A stretch of 35,007 nt of DNA from Rahnella inusitata (GCF_003263515.1 NZ_JYDE01000046.1:1-35007), one strand, 5' to 3'. Positions 17,219-24,300 are shown, numbered from the stretch's first letter. A program made the numbers and translations. The notes: generated by a model not told the origin, from the letters alone.

Positions 17219-18119
17219 CGGATCCTCCGACAGTCAGCGAATACGCAGTACAGAGTGACGCCTGTGTTTTATCCAAAACGATGTCGGCCTGCGGAGCAGA
17301 CAACTCCACGCGTTGAACCCCTTCAACATGTAAGGCTGCATAAATGGCGGACAGTCTGATATCGCGCCCTAAGCGGCCTTGCGTGTTGATATAAGTTTTA
17401 AGCTGAGCTTCTGAAGCCGCACGTACTGGTTCGATTTCTGGGGTGGGTAAGACGTAAAGAACCGCCTCTATCTGATACGGAACAATCTCCGCTGCCTGAA
17501 CGGTGACACGATCGGCGACCGGGCGAACGTCTTCGTCATTCAGCGCTTTTTCGACAGTGAGCAACAAGTCAGAAGATGCCGAGCCATTGTTATCACGGGA
17601 TAAAATCGTGACGGTTACTTCCGCGGGAGAGGGGCTGATTGCTGAGGCATCCGCCACCCGTCCGTCCGCCGAACGCGCATGATACTCATAGGCGCCTGTC
17701 GGACCTGCGACGCTCAGTCCTTCGAAGGCCTGTGGAATGCGCATACGCAAATCGGTGTCGGCTTCCATCACGGCGGCGGTCGGTGGAATGGTGGCGTTGT
17801 CAGCGGCCCGGAGCACCAGACGCTTGACGTTGAAGTTCGCGGCCAGCTGATCCAGATCGTTTCCGGTTGCATAGGCCACCATGACGGCGCGGGCAGATTC
17901 GTTGATCCGCTGACGCAGGATCAGTTCGCGGTAAGCATTCTCCTGCAGCAATTTGACCAGCGGTTCGGATTCCAGCGTCAACGTACGGCTGATGGCTTCC
18001 TGCTGGTCAGCGGGATAGAGTGAAATCAGCGTACTTTTACGTTCCTCAAACAGGTTTTCATAGTCCAGTTCCTCGACCACATCGGGGGCCGGTAACTGGC
18101 TCAAATCGATCGTTGCCAT
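17211..18119 (-). CDS. J: Baseplate wedge protein (P2 gpJ)
   Basis: A 302-residue Baseplate_J family protein, exactly the P2 length, with IDLSQLPAPDVVEELDYENLFEER, the LRQRINESARAVMVAYATGNDLDQLA block and EYHARSADGRVADASA. It makes the edge of the baseplate, gp6-like. It lies four bases after W and overlaps I. Confidence 0.93.
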   Translation of the reverse strand: MATIDLSQLPAPDVVEELDYENLFEERKSTLISLYPADQQEAISRTLTLESEPLVKLLQENAYRELILRQRINESARAVMVAYATGNDLDQLAANFNVKRLVLRAADNATIPPTAAVMEADTDLRMRIPQAFEGLSVAGPTGAYEYHARSADGRVADASAISPSPAEVTVTILSRDNNGSASSDLLLTVEKALNDEDVRPVADRVTVQAAEIVPYQIEAVLYVLPTPEIEPVRAASEAQLKTYINTQGRLGRDIRLSAIYAALHVEGVQRVELSAPQADIVLDKTQASLCTAYSLTVGGSDE

Positions 18120-18123
18120 AGTG

Positions 18124-18474
18124 TCAGCTCACAGGAATATTGAGAGAAAAATCCGTCGCCGTATCGCTACGGCTTCCGGTCAGTTCCACCACCATCTTGC
18201 CGGTGTAATCGGTGTCGAAAGTGATAGCGTTCAGAGAAATACGCGGTTCCCATTGCAGCAGCGCGGTGTAGCAAATCGCCATCATTTGCAGGCGCAGTGC
18301 GCCGTTTTGCGGCTGGTCAGTCAGTTCTGAAAGTAACGAACCGTAGTTGCGGCGCATCACACGGGAACCCACCGGCGTGTTCAAAATATCGCTGACCGAC
18401 TGCCTGATATGCTCGAGGTCTTCAATCGCCTTGCCGCTGTCTCTGGCCATGCCTGTGTATTTCGGATTACTCAT
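18124..18474 (-). CDS. W: Baseplate wedge protein (P2 gpW, gp25-like)
   Basis: A 116-residue protein of the GPW/gp25 family, a lysozyme-like fold without activity used in the baseplate wedge (115 in P2). Conserved parts are HIRQSVSDILNTPVGSRVMRRNYGS and the C-terminal VELTGSRSD. The start overlaps the end of V by four bases. Confidence 0.93.
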   Translation of the reverse strand: MSNPKYTGMARDSGKAIEDLEHIRQSVSDILNTPVGSRVMRRNYGSLLSELTDQPQNGALRLQMMAICYTALLQWEPRISLNAITFDTDYTGKMVVELTGSRSDTATDFSLNIPVS

Positions 18475-19112
18475 TGCGGAACTCCGGTTTGGCCGTTGCC
18501 GGTTTGCACGCCGCTGTGGCGATGCGTATGCACAACGATGCCGTTAGATGTCAGACTGCCGCCGCTGTGGGTGAGATTGCCTGTCAGCGTGCCGCCCTGT
18601 TTCACTTCCAGCGTTCCGGCCGTCAGTTTGCGGGTGCAGACTACTTCCGGGGTATCAAGGGTGATACGCGTGCTGGCGGTGCAACGGATTTCCGGTGCGG
18701 TGACGTCCACTTTTTGTGTGGCGTTGACCACGGCGGTTTTGATGCCAGTGACTTTCAGCGCACTACCGGACGGCTCGTATTCAATAACCGCTCCGTCCGG
18801 GAAGGCCAGATGAATAGCATCTGCCGACACTGACGGCGCAGGCATGGCATCAGAAAACACCGCCGGTAAGACGAACGCGGTGTTCAGCTCACCGCCGAGC
18901 GACAGCAGCAGAACCTGTTCGCCGGGCGAAGGTGCCCACCAGCTGCGCGTGCGGCCTGCACGGTGCGTCATCCACGGCAGCCAGGCCGTGACGTTACTGC
19001 CGGTAGTGACGCGGCAGCGCGCGTTTGGCAGATCCAGTTCGGATACCGTTCCGATGCGTACCAGATTGCCAATCAGCCGCATGATTTCGTTGAGTTGAAG
19101 ATGTGTATTCAT
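18471..19112 (-). CDS. V: Baseplate spike protein (P2 gpV)
   Basis: The membrane-piercing spike at the tail tip, 213 residues (211 in P2). An OB-fold N-terminus (VTAWLPWMTHRAGRTRSWWAPSPGEQVLLLSLGGEL) is followed by a beta-helix. HTHRH at 195-199 gives the HxH iron-binding motif that stabilises the P2 spike point. The intact motif indicates selection for piercing function. Gene S of P2, which lies between R and V, is absent: only 81 bp separate R from V here. Confidence 0.93.
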   Translation of the reverse strand: MNTHLQLNEIMRLIGNLVRIGTVSELDLPNARCRVTTGSNVTAWLPWMTHRAGRTRSWWAPSPGEQVLLLSLGGELNTAFVLPAVFSDAMPAPSVSADAIHLAFPDGAVIEYEPSGSALKVTGIKTAVVNATQKVDVTAPEIRCTASTRITLDTPEVVCTRKLTAGTLEVKQGGTLTGNLTHSGGSLTSNGIVVHTHRHSGVQTGNGQTGVPQ

Positions 19113-19193
19113 GGGATAAAGGATGCCGTTTCAGAGGGTTGGGCGACAATCGAAGACCGCCCGTTAACGGATGGCACAACGAATGTCAGCGGG

Positions 19194-19661
19194 TTACACG
19201 GTCCAGCTGCTGATCAGTTCTCCGTTGAGGTAAACCTGGCGCGGCAGCGCGACGTTCTCCGGCAGCGGCGGCTCGGATAAATGCGTAATCGTACGCACGT
19301 CATCCTGATCGGCGACCTGCACTCGTTCAGTCAGTTGCAGCGTCAAGGTCAGGCTGTGCTCCTGCTGAGTGAAGGTAAAATCGCTCAGCCGGTGGCTGGC
19401 GTTACCGAGGATCTCGGGCTGGTTGACCCGCAGCCAGCCGAGGATCGTCACCACCACCTGATCGACCAGTTGTTCACTGAGCGGCGCGTCGTCGTCCGTG
19501 ATGGTCAGCGTCAGCGGGTAGCGATATTCAAAGGATAAAGAAGCCGTCGCGGTGGCCACCACATAGCCCTGACCCGTGATGAGTACCAGTTTTTCAGGGG
19601 CAAACTGAAACAGTGGGATCTGCTCAATCAGCCGTTGTTGCAGTTGATTCGGTTTTTGCAT
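19194..19661 (-). CDS. R: Tail completion protein R (P2 gpR)
   Basis: A 155-residue P2 phage tail completion protein R, the P2 length. Shared blocks are MQKPNQLQQRLIEQIP, ATASLSFEYRYPLTLTITD, ILGWLRVNQPEI and the C-terminal SEPPLPENV-LPRQVYLNGELISSW. In P2 it works with gpS to finish the tail for head joining. Here it is kept although S and the head are gone, so it may act in closing the tail. Confidence 0.9.
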   Translation of the reverse strand: MQKPNQLQQRLIEQIPLFQFAPEKLVLITGQGYVVATATASLSFEYRYPLTLTITDDDAPLSEQLVDQVVVTILGWLRVNQPEILGNASHRLSDFTFTQQEHSLTLTLQLTERVQVADQDDVRTITHLSEPPLPENVALPRQVYLNGELISSWTV

Positions 19662-19914
19662 GCTGTGCCTCCTGACACGTTTTGATGGCTTCCACCTGCA
19701 GGCCGCAGTTGAGCAGCGCAGATTCGAGTTGGAGAATATCGGCGCTCAGATCCCCGTTAGTTGCCGGTTGCGCGGACGGTACCGGGCACGGGCTGACTGC
19801 CGGACAGCCAACGTAAATAATCGCCGGTGCTGTTGAATGCGGGGCGCTGGTGCAGCCGGCTAACAGCAGCAGGCAAAGCGGTGTCAGCCCAAACACGCAA
19901 TTGCGGATCGTCAT
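19624..19914 (-). CDS. lysC: Outer-membrane spanin lipoprotein LysC (Rz1-like)
   Basis: A 96-residue small lipoprotein with signal peptide and lipobox LLAG-C (C21), then a Pro/Ser-rich stretch with paired cysteines (VGCPAVSPCPVPS) and GDLSADILQLESALLNCGLQVE, very similar to P2 LysC. It is encoded inside and beyond lysB in another frame, the usual o-spanin arrangement, and overlaps the start of R by 38 bp. With LysB it fuses inner and outer membranes in the last step of lysis. Confidence 0.88.
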   Translation of the reverse strand: MTIRNCVFGLTPLCLLLLAGCTSAPHSTAPAIIYVGCPAVSPCPVPSAQPATNGDLSADILQLESALLNCGLQVEAIKTCQEAQHAKTESTATTAD

Positions 19915-20182
19915 GAAGTTCTCCCTGCCGTTGATGTTCGCGGGTTTGCATCGCCCGTTGAGCGGTGCTCAGATTTTCACGTAAAACCAGCTCTGCTCGT
20001 TCCCGCTGGCGCATCTGCTGGTTAAGTGTGGCGATCAGCGTTTCACGTTGTTGCAGCTGCGCTTTCAGGGCATCCCGCTGCTGGCCAGTGAGGGTTAAAT
20101 CGTGTTGCAGCGAGCGGTTGGAAAGCAGCAGGACGCCGGTCAGCAGCGTTAATACCGCGAGAAGAGCCAGAATCCAGCGCAT
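19757..20182 (-). CDS. lysB: Inner-membrane spanin LysB (Rz-like)
   Basis: A 141-residue protein with one N-terminal transmembrane segment (about 3-20) followed by a long coiled coil rich in Gln, Arg and Leu (25-95). This is the i-spanin architecture, and the C-terminus resembles P2 LysB (DDPQLRVWADTALPAAVSRLHQRP). It starts at the stop of the endolysin gene; the P2 antiholin gene lysA, which lies at this position in P2, is absent. Confidence 0.9.
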   Translation of the reverse strand: MRWILALLAVLTLLTGVLLLSNRSLQHDLTLTGQQRDALKAQLQQRETLIATLNQQMRQRERAELVLRENLSTAQRAMQTREHQRQGELHDDPQLRVWADTALPAAVSRLHQRPAFNSTGDYLRWLSGSQPVPGTVRATGN

Positions 20183-20692
20183 CTACACCCCCTTCAGACA
20201 CAGATTCAGTTCGGCGTTACGCCTGCGCTCAAGCCCGTTGCTACGTTCACCGTTGACGAAAACCCAGCGCGGTAACTGCCCGCAGGCTTCCCGCCATTGC
20301 TGTTTATTGATGAAGTACGCCAGCGTGGATTTGCAGGCGGCGGTGGCGCCGACGTTGAAGCTGAAAGAGACCACTGCGTCATAGACCGGCTGCGGCATGG
20401 TCACGGGCATACATTTTTTGATCCCCCGTTCAGTTTTCTGAATATCCTCAAGCAGATTTTTCGCCGCCTGTTGTTCGGTTATGGCGCCCGCCGGTTTGAC
20501 TCCCGCCGTATGGCCGATACCGCTGGTCCACACGCCCGCACTGCACTGATAGGGTTGCAACTGACAGCCTTCGAAATCGGTGATAAGGCGAAGTCCGTCC
20601 TCCGAAACCTGCAATGACAAATACCCAGGCAGCGCGGTCATCAGCCCTAACACCACGGCGGCGCTGCAACGCTTAAGAGTTGAGGTTTTCAT
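20183..20692 (-). CDS. SAR endolysin / lysozyme (GH24)
   Basis: A 169-residue muramidase of the R21/P1-Lyz type, taking the position of P2 K, which is a different kind of protein. Residues about 9-29 are a weakly hydrophobic Ala/Gly/Leu segment preceded by Lys/Arg, a signal-anchor-release type leader. The catalytic triad is E41, C50 and T56 (E-8-C-5-T), the cysteine variant of the usual E-8-D-5-T. It degrades peptidoglycan after holin triggering. It overlaps the holin gene by 20 bp. Confidence 0.88.
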   Translation of the reverse strand: MKTSTLKRCSAAVVLGLMTALPGYLSLQVSEDGLRLITDFEGCQLQPYQCSAGVWTSGIGHTAGVKPAGAITEQQAAKNLLEDIQKTERGIKKCMPVTMPQPVYDAVVSFSFNVGATAACKSTLAYFINKQQWREACGQLPRWVFVNGERSNGLERRRNAELNLCLKGV

Positions 20693-20894
20693 AGATGTCT
20701 TTGCTCAGGCCCTTACGCGCCAGCAGCTGGTAGCTTTTACGCCGGTAGTACCAGTTAATTAAAAAAGTGCCGATGCCGACCGCCGAGCCGATCAGAAAGG
20801 CAATATCCTGCGACGTCATACCCGCCAGCCAGGTGAGTGATGTGGCGATGAAGTATGCGCAGGCGGAGCTGATGCGTTCTGTATTCAGTCCCAT
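20673..20894 (-). CDS. Y: Small holin
   Basis: A 73-residue protein with two hydrophobic segments (about 10-27 and 31-49), a basic turn NWYYRRKSY and an acidic/polar C-terminus. This is the pattern of class II holins, HP1/phage holin 3 type. It lies where P2 has holin Y but differs from it in sequence. As holin of the lysis cassette it would release the SAR endolysin by collapsing the membrane potential. It overlaps X and the endolysin gene. Confidence 0.85.
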   Translation of the reverse strand: MGLNTERISSACAYFIATSLTWLAGMTSQDIAFLIGSAVGIGTFLINWYYRRKSYQLLARKGLSKDIYENLNS

Positions 20895-21088
20895 AATTTG
20901 AGGGTTTCCTGAACCGGTTGTTCGGCAATATCGGGCATTTCAATCGCTGTCCCGTGGGGAAGCAGCGGACCTAAATCTGCAACGCCTTTATTGGCCGCAA
21001 AGACTTTTTCGACCACCACTGCGGTTCGGCCGTAATAGCGCCAGCACAGTGAATCGAGGGTATCGCCTTGTTGTGCATAAAATTTCAT
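20885..21088 (-). CDS. X: Tail protein X (LysM-like, P2 gpX)
   Basis: A 67-residue Phage tail protein X, the P2 length, with MKFYAQQGDTLDSLCWRYYGR, AANKGVADLGPLLPHGTAIEMP. It is a LysM-like tail protein needed for tail formation. The start is ATG 21088 after GGAG (7-base spacing); the frame continues five codons upstream to a TTG that lies in the ribosome site. It is the first gene of the lysis and tail operon and is preceded by a perfect Ogr dyad. In P2 the head gene L would stand in front of it. Confidence 0.92.
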   Translation of the reverse strand: MKFYAQQGDTLDSLCWRYYGRTAVVVEKVFAANKGVADLGPLLPHGTAIEMPDIAEQPVQETLKLWD

Positions 21089-21170
21089 TGGGGTTCTCCG
21101 CAAAATGAATGAAATCGTCAGGAGGTGATTTCAGTCTGCGCAAGAGGGAGGAAAGCGGCAATCAGGGAGG

Positions 21171-21192
21171 GTTGTGAAACTATTGGCACAAC
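21171..21192 (-). promoter_or_regulatory. Ogr binding dyad upstream of X (late promoter)
   Basis: GTTGTG, ten bases, CACAAC: a perfect 6+6 dyad containing TTGT-N12-ACAA, the element bound by Ogr/Delta at about -55 of P2 late promoters. With that spacing the start point would fall near 21126, 38 bp before the X start codon. In P2 the promoter of this operon lies further upstream in front of head gene O, so the promoter seems to have been joined to X when the head genes were lost. Confidence 0.75.
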
Positions 21193-21296
21193 AGGAAAGG
21201 GGAAAACAGGGGAAATGGCGGGGCGCTTAGTCCGGCCTGAGCTGGGAAGGGTAAGCGCCGGGTACGTTGACTAACACCGCCGGTCATATCTGGCGA

Positions 21297-21491
21297 TCAG
21301 TGGGCGTCGTCAGTGCTGCCATTGTAATAGAGCGCATCGTGATGTTCCTCGGTCAGCGCCTGGCTGGCCAGCTCTGAAATCAGAGACATTACGACAAGAA
21401 ATTCTTGTGGATTACATTGCGCCGTCTGCGAAATGTCCGCGATCAGCTGTATCCTGGACAACGTTAGCTCTTGTTTAGTCAGGTTTTCCAT
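21297..21491 (-). CDS. LexA-controlled 64-residue protein, function unknown
   Basis: Starts MENLTKQELTLSRIQLIADI and ends NGSTDDAH; acidic, helical, no cysteine pair and no membrane segment, and not recognised. GGGGAGAAA lies just before ATG 21491. A LexA box begins 18 bp upstream and overlaps a sigma-70 promoter. It sits between A and the tail genes, where phage 186 carries its LexA-regulated operon with the antirepressor tum. It could be an antirepressor of the CI encoded at 24301, but it is shorter than Tum and similarity is not evident. Real coding status is supported by the ribosome site and promoter. Confidence 0.7.
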   Translation of the reverse strand: MENLTKQELTLSRIQLIADISQTAQCNPQEFLVVMSLISELASQALTEEHHDALYYNGSTDDAH

Positions 21492-21508
21492 TTTCTCCCC
21501 TCGCCAGA

Positions 21509-21528
21509 TACTGTGTTTATATACAGTA
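21509..21528. promoter_or_regulatory. LexA (SOS) box
   Basis: TACTGTGTTTATATACAGTA matches the E. coli LexA consensus TACTG-TATATATATA-CAGTA nearly throughout: CTG at 21511-21513, ten bases, CAG at 21524-21526, and symmetrical TA flanks. It overlaps the -10 of the promoter reading toward the 64-residue ORF. Confidence 0.88.
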
Positions 21529-21553
21529 TTCTTTAATTGATCTAATACGTCAA
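21525..21553 (-). promoter_or_regulatory. SOS-controlled sigma-70 promoter
   Basis: TTGACG (21553-21548), 17 bp, AATACT (21530-21525) on the minus strand. The LexA box covers the -10 and the likely start point, so bound LexA would block it. Confidence 0.7.
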
Positions 21554-21606
21554 CACTCCGGGCATTTTAAAATTTATAATTCATTGAATTGATGGATTAA
21601 TTTTTA

Positions 21607-23544
21607 TTAGTCTGGTTTTTGAATGATTCCCATGTCCCGACGACGGATTGCGGTTCCACAGTTATTGCCAGAACTCCAAGGCGGGTAAAAGGCAGCGTTT
21701 TTCAGCGATTTTTCCTGAGGCGGCAGCCGGTGACGGACGATGCGCCAGCTTTCGGTATGCGTCAGAAATATCCGCGATGCACCGAGATGCGGAGCATATA
21801 TCCCGACAACTTTTTGCCGGGGTTCATCGTAGGCATTGAGCTCTTCACTCAGCTGACGTGCGACCCGGACCGTTTGCGCTTTGCGCCTGATATGAATGCC
21901 GCCCTGCGCCTGAATGTAGCCAGCGTAATCGCCGTTATCAGCCGCGAAGCGCACGGCTTCGACCCGTTCACCAAACTGACCGGCGAGGCTGACATTGCGG
22001 ATTCGACGGCATTCGCGGTAAGCGCCGACCGAGGGAATGCCGATGGCGTGAAACTGTGGGATCCGCCATGTGGATGCCCAGGCCGTAACCGCGGTGGCGA
22101 CATCAGTCAGCAGACGCCCGGAATCAAAATCGGTTTCTCCTTCCAGCGCATAACCGTCGATATTTTTCGCCACATATTTGGCGATGTATCCGGCTGCACC
22201 TCCGCGGTTGAGTGGCTTGCAATTGAAGCGTGACTCAGCGGCGCCGGGTTCGTCCGCATCTTCTTCCAGCGCGTATTTGCGCATAATCTCGATGACTTTT
22301 TGTTGCTGCGCCGGCGGCGTAAACAGCATCATGTGCCAGTGTGGCGTACCGTCGTGATGCGGCTCAACGACCCGGACACCGTACACTTTGAGGTGACGAT
22401 CTTTTAACGTGGTGCGGATTTTCGCCCAGACGGCGACCAGATAGCGCTGGGCATCTTTCGGGGTAAATGCGTGAGTATTCCATTTTTGATTAAACAGCGG
22501 GGCTGAATGCGCGCCGGTCGTTCTCAGCGGATGATATTTTGACGGCGTGGTCAGGGTGATGAACAGTCCGCGATCCTGTTGCAGGTCAGCCACATCTTCG
22601 ACTCCGGCAATGAGCGTCATTAACTCCATACGGCGAAGTTTAGGATTCGACACGCTGGCCAAAACGGTGCTCAGCAGGCTCAGCCTTTCCCCGGATCCGA
22701 CGTTCTCTATATCGCATTGCCTGAGATAATTCAGTGCGGATAAACGGCGGGAGGCGACGTCCCGGATGGCATTTTTACTGGCATAAGGTGACGTCGCCCG
22801 GCTTACATAACCGCAGGCGATCATCAGTGACTCCCGCCACAGACGCTGCTGCGCACGTAGTTGCTTCTCCCACCATTCCCCCCTGACCAGCCGGGAAATA
22901 CTGGCAACGGCGGTGTGCGCGGTCATCCGCCCTTTTTGAAAGGCGCGCCAGTACAGCGGGGTTACGCGACAGGCGCGGGCCATTGCCGCCAGATGGCTAT
23001 AAATTTCGCTTTGCAGGCGATCACTGAGTAGGATGTCCGGGTTTTCCGGCGAGTTTCTCAGCCATTCATTACAGTGATGTTCATACGCATCCTGGAAATG
23101 TGTTGCCAGCTGGTTCGCCAGACGTTTGAGCTTTTGGTCATTCAGATCGGGCAGGCGGTTAAATGCTTCCTCCGTACTAAGTAGCTTTTGCGAGGTCTGC
23201 CGGCAATAGTGATGGCGTGCATTTACCCGCTGAATGCGCGGCCACAGGCGTTGCATGAACACCGTCATCAGGAAATGAAAGGCGGCACGCACGCCTTTGG
23301 TTGCCAGTAAAAAATGATAACGCTGTTGGAGCGGCGCGCGCAGGCAGCGCGGAAGCCGGTGGATTAAGGCAAGCGCAGACTGCTGGCGCTGACAGAAATC
23401 GCGGGTCAGTGGTTTTTCGAGGGGATTTTCCATTGCAGTTCGCGGAGCATTCCACCACCAGGCGCCTGTAAAAGGTTTGCCTGTCGCGCGTTGAAAAGCA
23501 GGCGGCGGAGAAGGGGTGATCCTTCCTCTGATATTATCTGGCAT
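21607..23544 (-). CDS. A: Rolling-circle replication endonuclease gpA (P2/186-like), C-terminally short
   Basis: A 645-residue HUH endonuclease that in P2 nicks the origin inside its own gene and starts rolling-circle replication. The HUH motif HWH (402-404) and both catalytic tyrosines in YIAKY (453, 457) are intact, as are VYGVRVVEPHHDGTPHWHMML and TAVTAWASTWRIPQF. P2 gpA has 761 residues. This protein ends soon after the NNCG segment, losing the last hundred or so residues, whose role is not needed for the nicking chemistry. The gene lies directly before the LexA-controlled ORF. Its retention in an element without packaging genes is odd. Confidence 0.92.
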   Translation of the reverse strand: MPDNIRGRITPSPPPAFQRATGKPFTGAWWWNAPRTAMENPLEKPLTRDFCQRQQSALALIHRLPRCLRAPLQQRYHFLLATKGVRAAFHFLMTVFMQRLWPRIQRVNARHHYCRQTSQKLLSTEEAFNRLPDLNDQKLKRLANQLATHFQDAYEHHCNEWLRNSPENPDILLSDRLQSEIYSHLAAMARACRVTPLYWRAFQKGRMTAHTAVASISRLVRGEWWEKQLRAQQRLWRESLMIACGYVSRATSPYASKNAIRDVASRRLSALNYLRQCDIENVGSGERLSLLSTVLASVSNPKLRRMELMTLIAGVEDVADLQQDRGLFITLTTPSKYHPLRTTGAHSAPLFNQKWNTHAFTPKDAQRYLVAVWAKIRTTLKDRHLKVYGVRVVEPHHDGTPHWHMMLFTPPAQQQKVIEIMRKYALEEDADEPGAAESRFNCKPLNRGGAAGYIAKYVAKNIDGYALEGETDFDSGRLLTDVATAVTAWASTWRIPQFHAIGIPSVGAYRECRRIRNVSLAGQFGERVEAVRFAADNGDYAGYIQAQGGIHIRRKAQTVRVARQLSEELNAYDEPRQKVVGIYAPHLGASRIFLTHTESWRIVRHRLPPQEKSLKNAAFYPPWSSGNNCGTAIRRRDMGIIQKPD

Positions 23545-23635
23545 AAGTGTGATCCCGCAATTTAGGTAATAGAATACCGTTCCCGAAATAAATAAATTCA
23601 GGAGGTCATGCTAATAAAATAAAAATGTGGATGAA

Positions 23636-23857
23636 TTAAATGGATCGATAATTTCTGCGTTTTATTTCATTTAATTCCTGACATTCAATACAACGCTGAA
23701 CGCCGGGAATAATTTTACGCCTGGGTTCGGGTATCGCCATTTCGCAGTCTTCACAAAAGTGGGCTGAAGCGCGGCGCGGAGCGCTGATCGCCTGAGCTAT
23801 CTGCTCTTGCAGCATTTTAATCTGCTGTTCTTGTGATTCATCAATCCAGTCTGCCAT
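23636..23857 (-). CDS. TraR/DksA-family zinc-finger protein
   Basis: A 73-residue protein with a four-cysteine zinc finger, C35-X2-C38 and C56-X2-C59, and an N-terminal amphipathic helix with DES-E-Q residues. It is like TraR and the small DksA homologues of P2-like phages (orf82/83 type). TraR-like proteins bind in the secondary channel of RNA polymerase and mimic ppGpp/DksA effects on promoters. It overlaps the upstream ORF by 17 bp and belongs to the early operon with A. Confidence 0.88.
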   Translation of the reverse strand: MADWIDESQEQQIKMLQEQIAQAISAPRRASAHFCEDCEMAIPEPRRKIIPGVQRCIECQELNEIKRRNYRSI

Positions 23858-24131
23858 CGATAAATTCTCCTCGTAATGATGATGAAAAATGGCGTAACGA
23901 TAATAACGCCTGAATAATTTTTAACTGTTCATCAGATGTCAGTTCAGAATAAGTCAGATAAATATGACGGCGTTTCAAACCGGCGTGAAAACATAATGTG
24001 GTTTTCCATTTATCCGAAGCATGATCATAAATATCTCCCACCTTATTTCGCGTTTCAGAGAAGTAGATTTCTTTAAGATGTGCGATATGACGTAAACCCG
24101 CCTGACGCTGCTGCTCTGTGCCTAAAAACAT
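23841..24131 (-). CDS. Early-region protein of unknown function
   Basis: A 96-residue soluble protein, first in the early operon behind the promoter at 24239-24267. It opens with EQQRQAGLRHIAHLKEIYF, similar in style to the small DUF5347-type prophage proteins, but that match is from memory and weak. The ribosome site GAGGAGATGCG precedes ATG 24131. It is followed by the DksA-like gene with overlapping frames. No known domain could be assigned. Confidence 0.7.
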   Translation of the reverse strand: MFLGTEQQRQAGLRHIAHLKEIYFSETRNKVGDIYDHASDKWKTTLCFHAGLKRRHIYLTYSELTSDEQLKIIQALLSLRHFSSSLRGEFIDGRLD

Positions 24132-24202
24132 CGCATCTCCTCATTTCCTGACCTCAGGTTCTTCGTGAGATTTCTTACTGATCCTCCCCCTGCGCCGTAA
24201 AT

Positions 24203-24230
24203 TTGGTATCATGACAAGGTTCGGTACATT
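24203..24230 (+). promoter_or_regulatory. Possible cI promoter
   Basis: TTGGTA (24203-24208), 16 bp and TACATT (24225-24230), 4/6 at each element, reading toward cI. It is face to face with the early promoter, as in 186 pL/pR. Confidence 0.35.
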
Positions 24231-24238
24231 ACATAAAC

Positions 24239-24267
24239 AATCTAAACTTGCATTTGCGAGTTGTCAA
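24239..24267 (-). promoter_or_regulatory. Early promoter with CI operator-like palindrome
   Basis: On the minus strand, perfect TTGACA (24267-24262), 17 bp and TAGATT (24244-24239), reading toward the early operon. The spacer holds an imperfect palindrome AAACTTGC-ATTT-GCGAGTT (plus-strand 24244-24262) sharing the TAAACTTGC core with the ogr operator palindrome. The best interpretation is a CI-repressed early promoter. The 24132-24300 gap has no other recognisable content. Confidence 0.65.
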
Positions 24268-24300
24268 GTTGGTATTTACAAGCTCAGGGGTTTTCGCCAG

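Noticed and set aside
19175-19180. CACAAC half-site upstream of V as a P2 PV-type Ogr promoter
   Set aside because: The opposing half is not recognisable, and the predicted start would leave practically no leader before V.
21205-21230. GGCGGGG stretch near X, resembling part of the P2/186 cos site
   Set aside because: Only seven bases agree with the 19-base cos core, and the following bases do not; chance in GC-rich DNA is likely.
24211-24300. Upstream extension of cI by 30 codons
   Set aside because: It would run across the operator and early promoter, and 186 CI begins near the chosen ATG.
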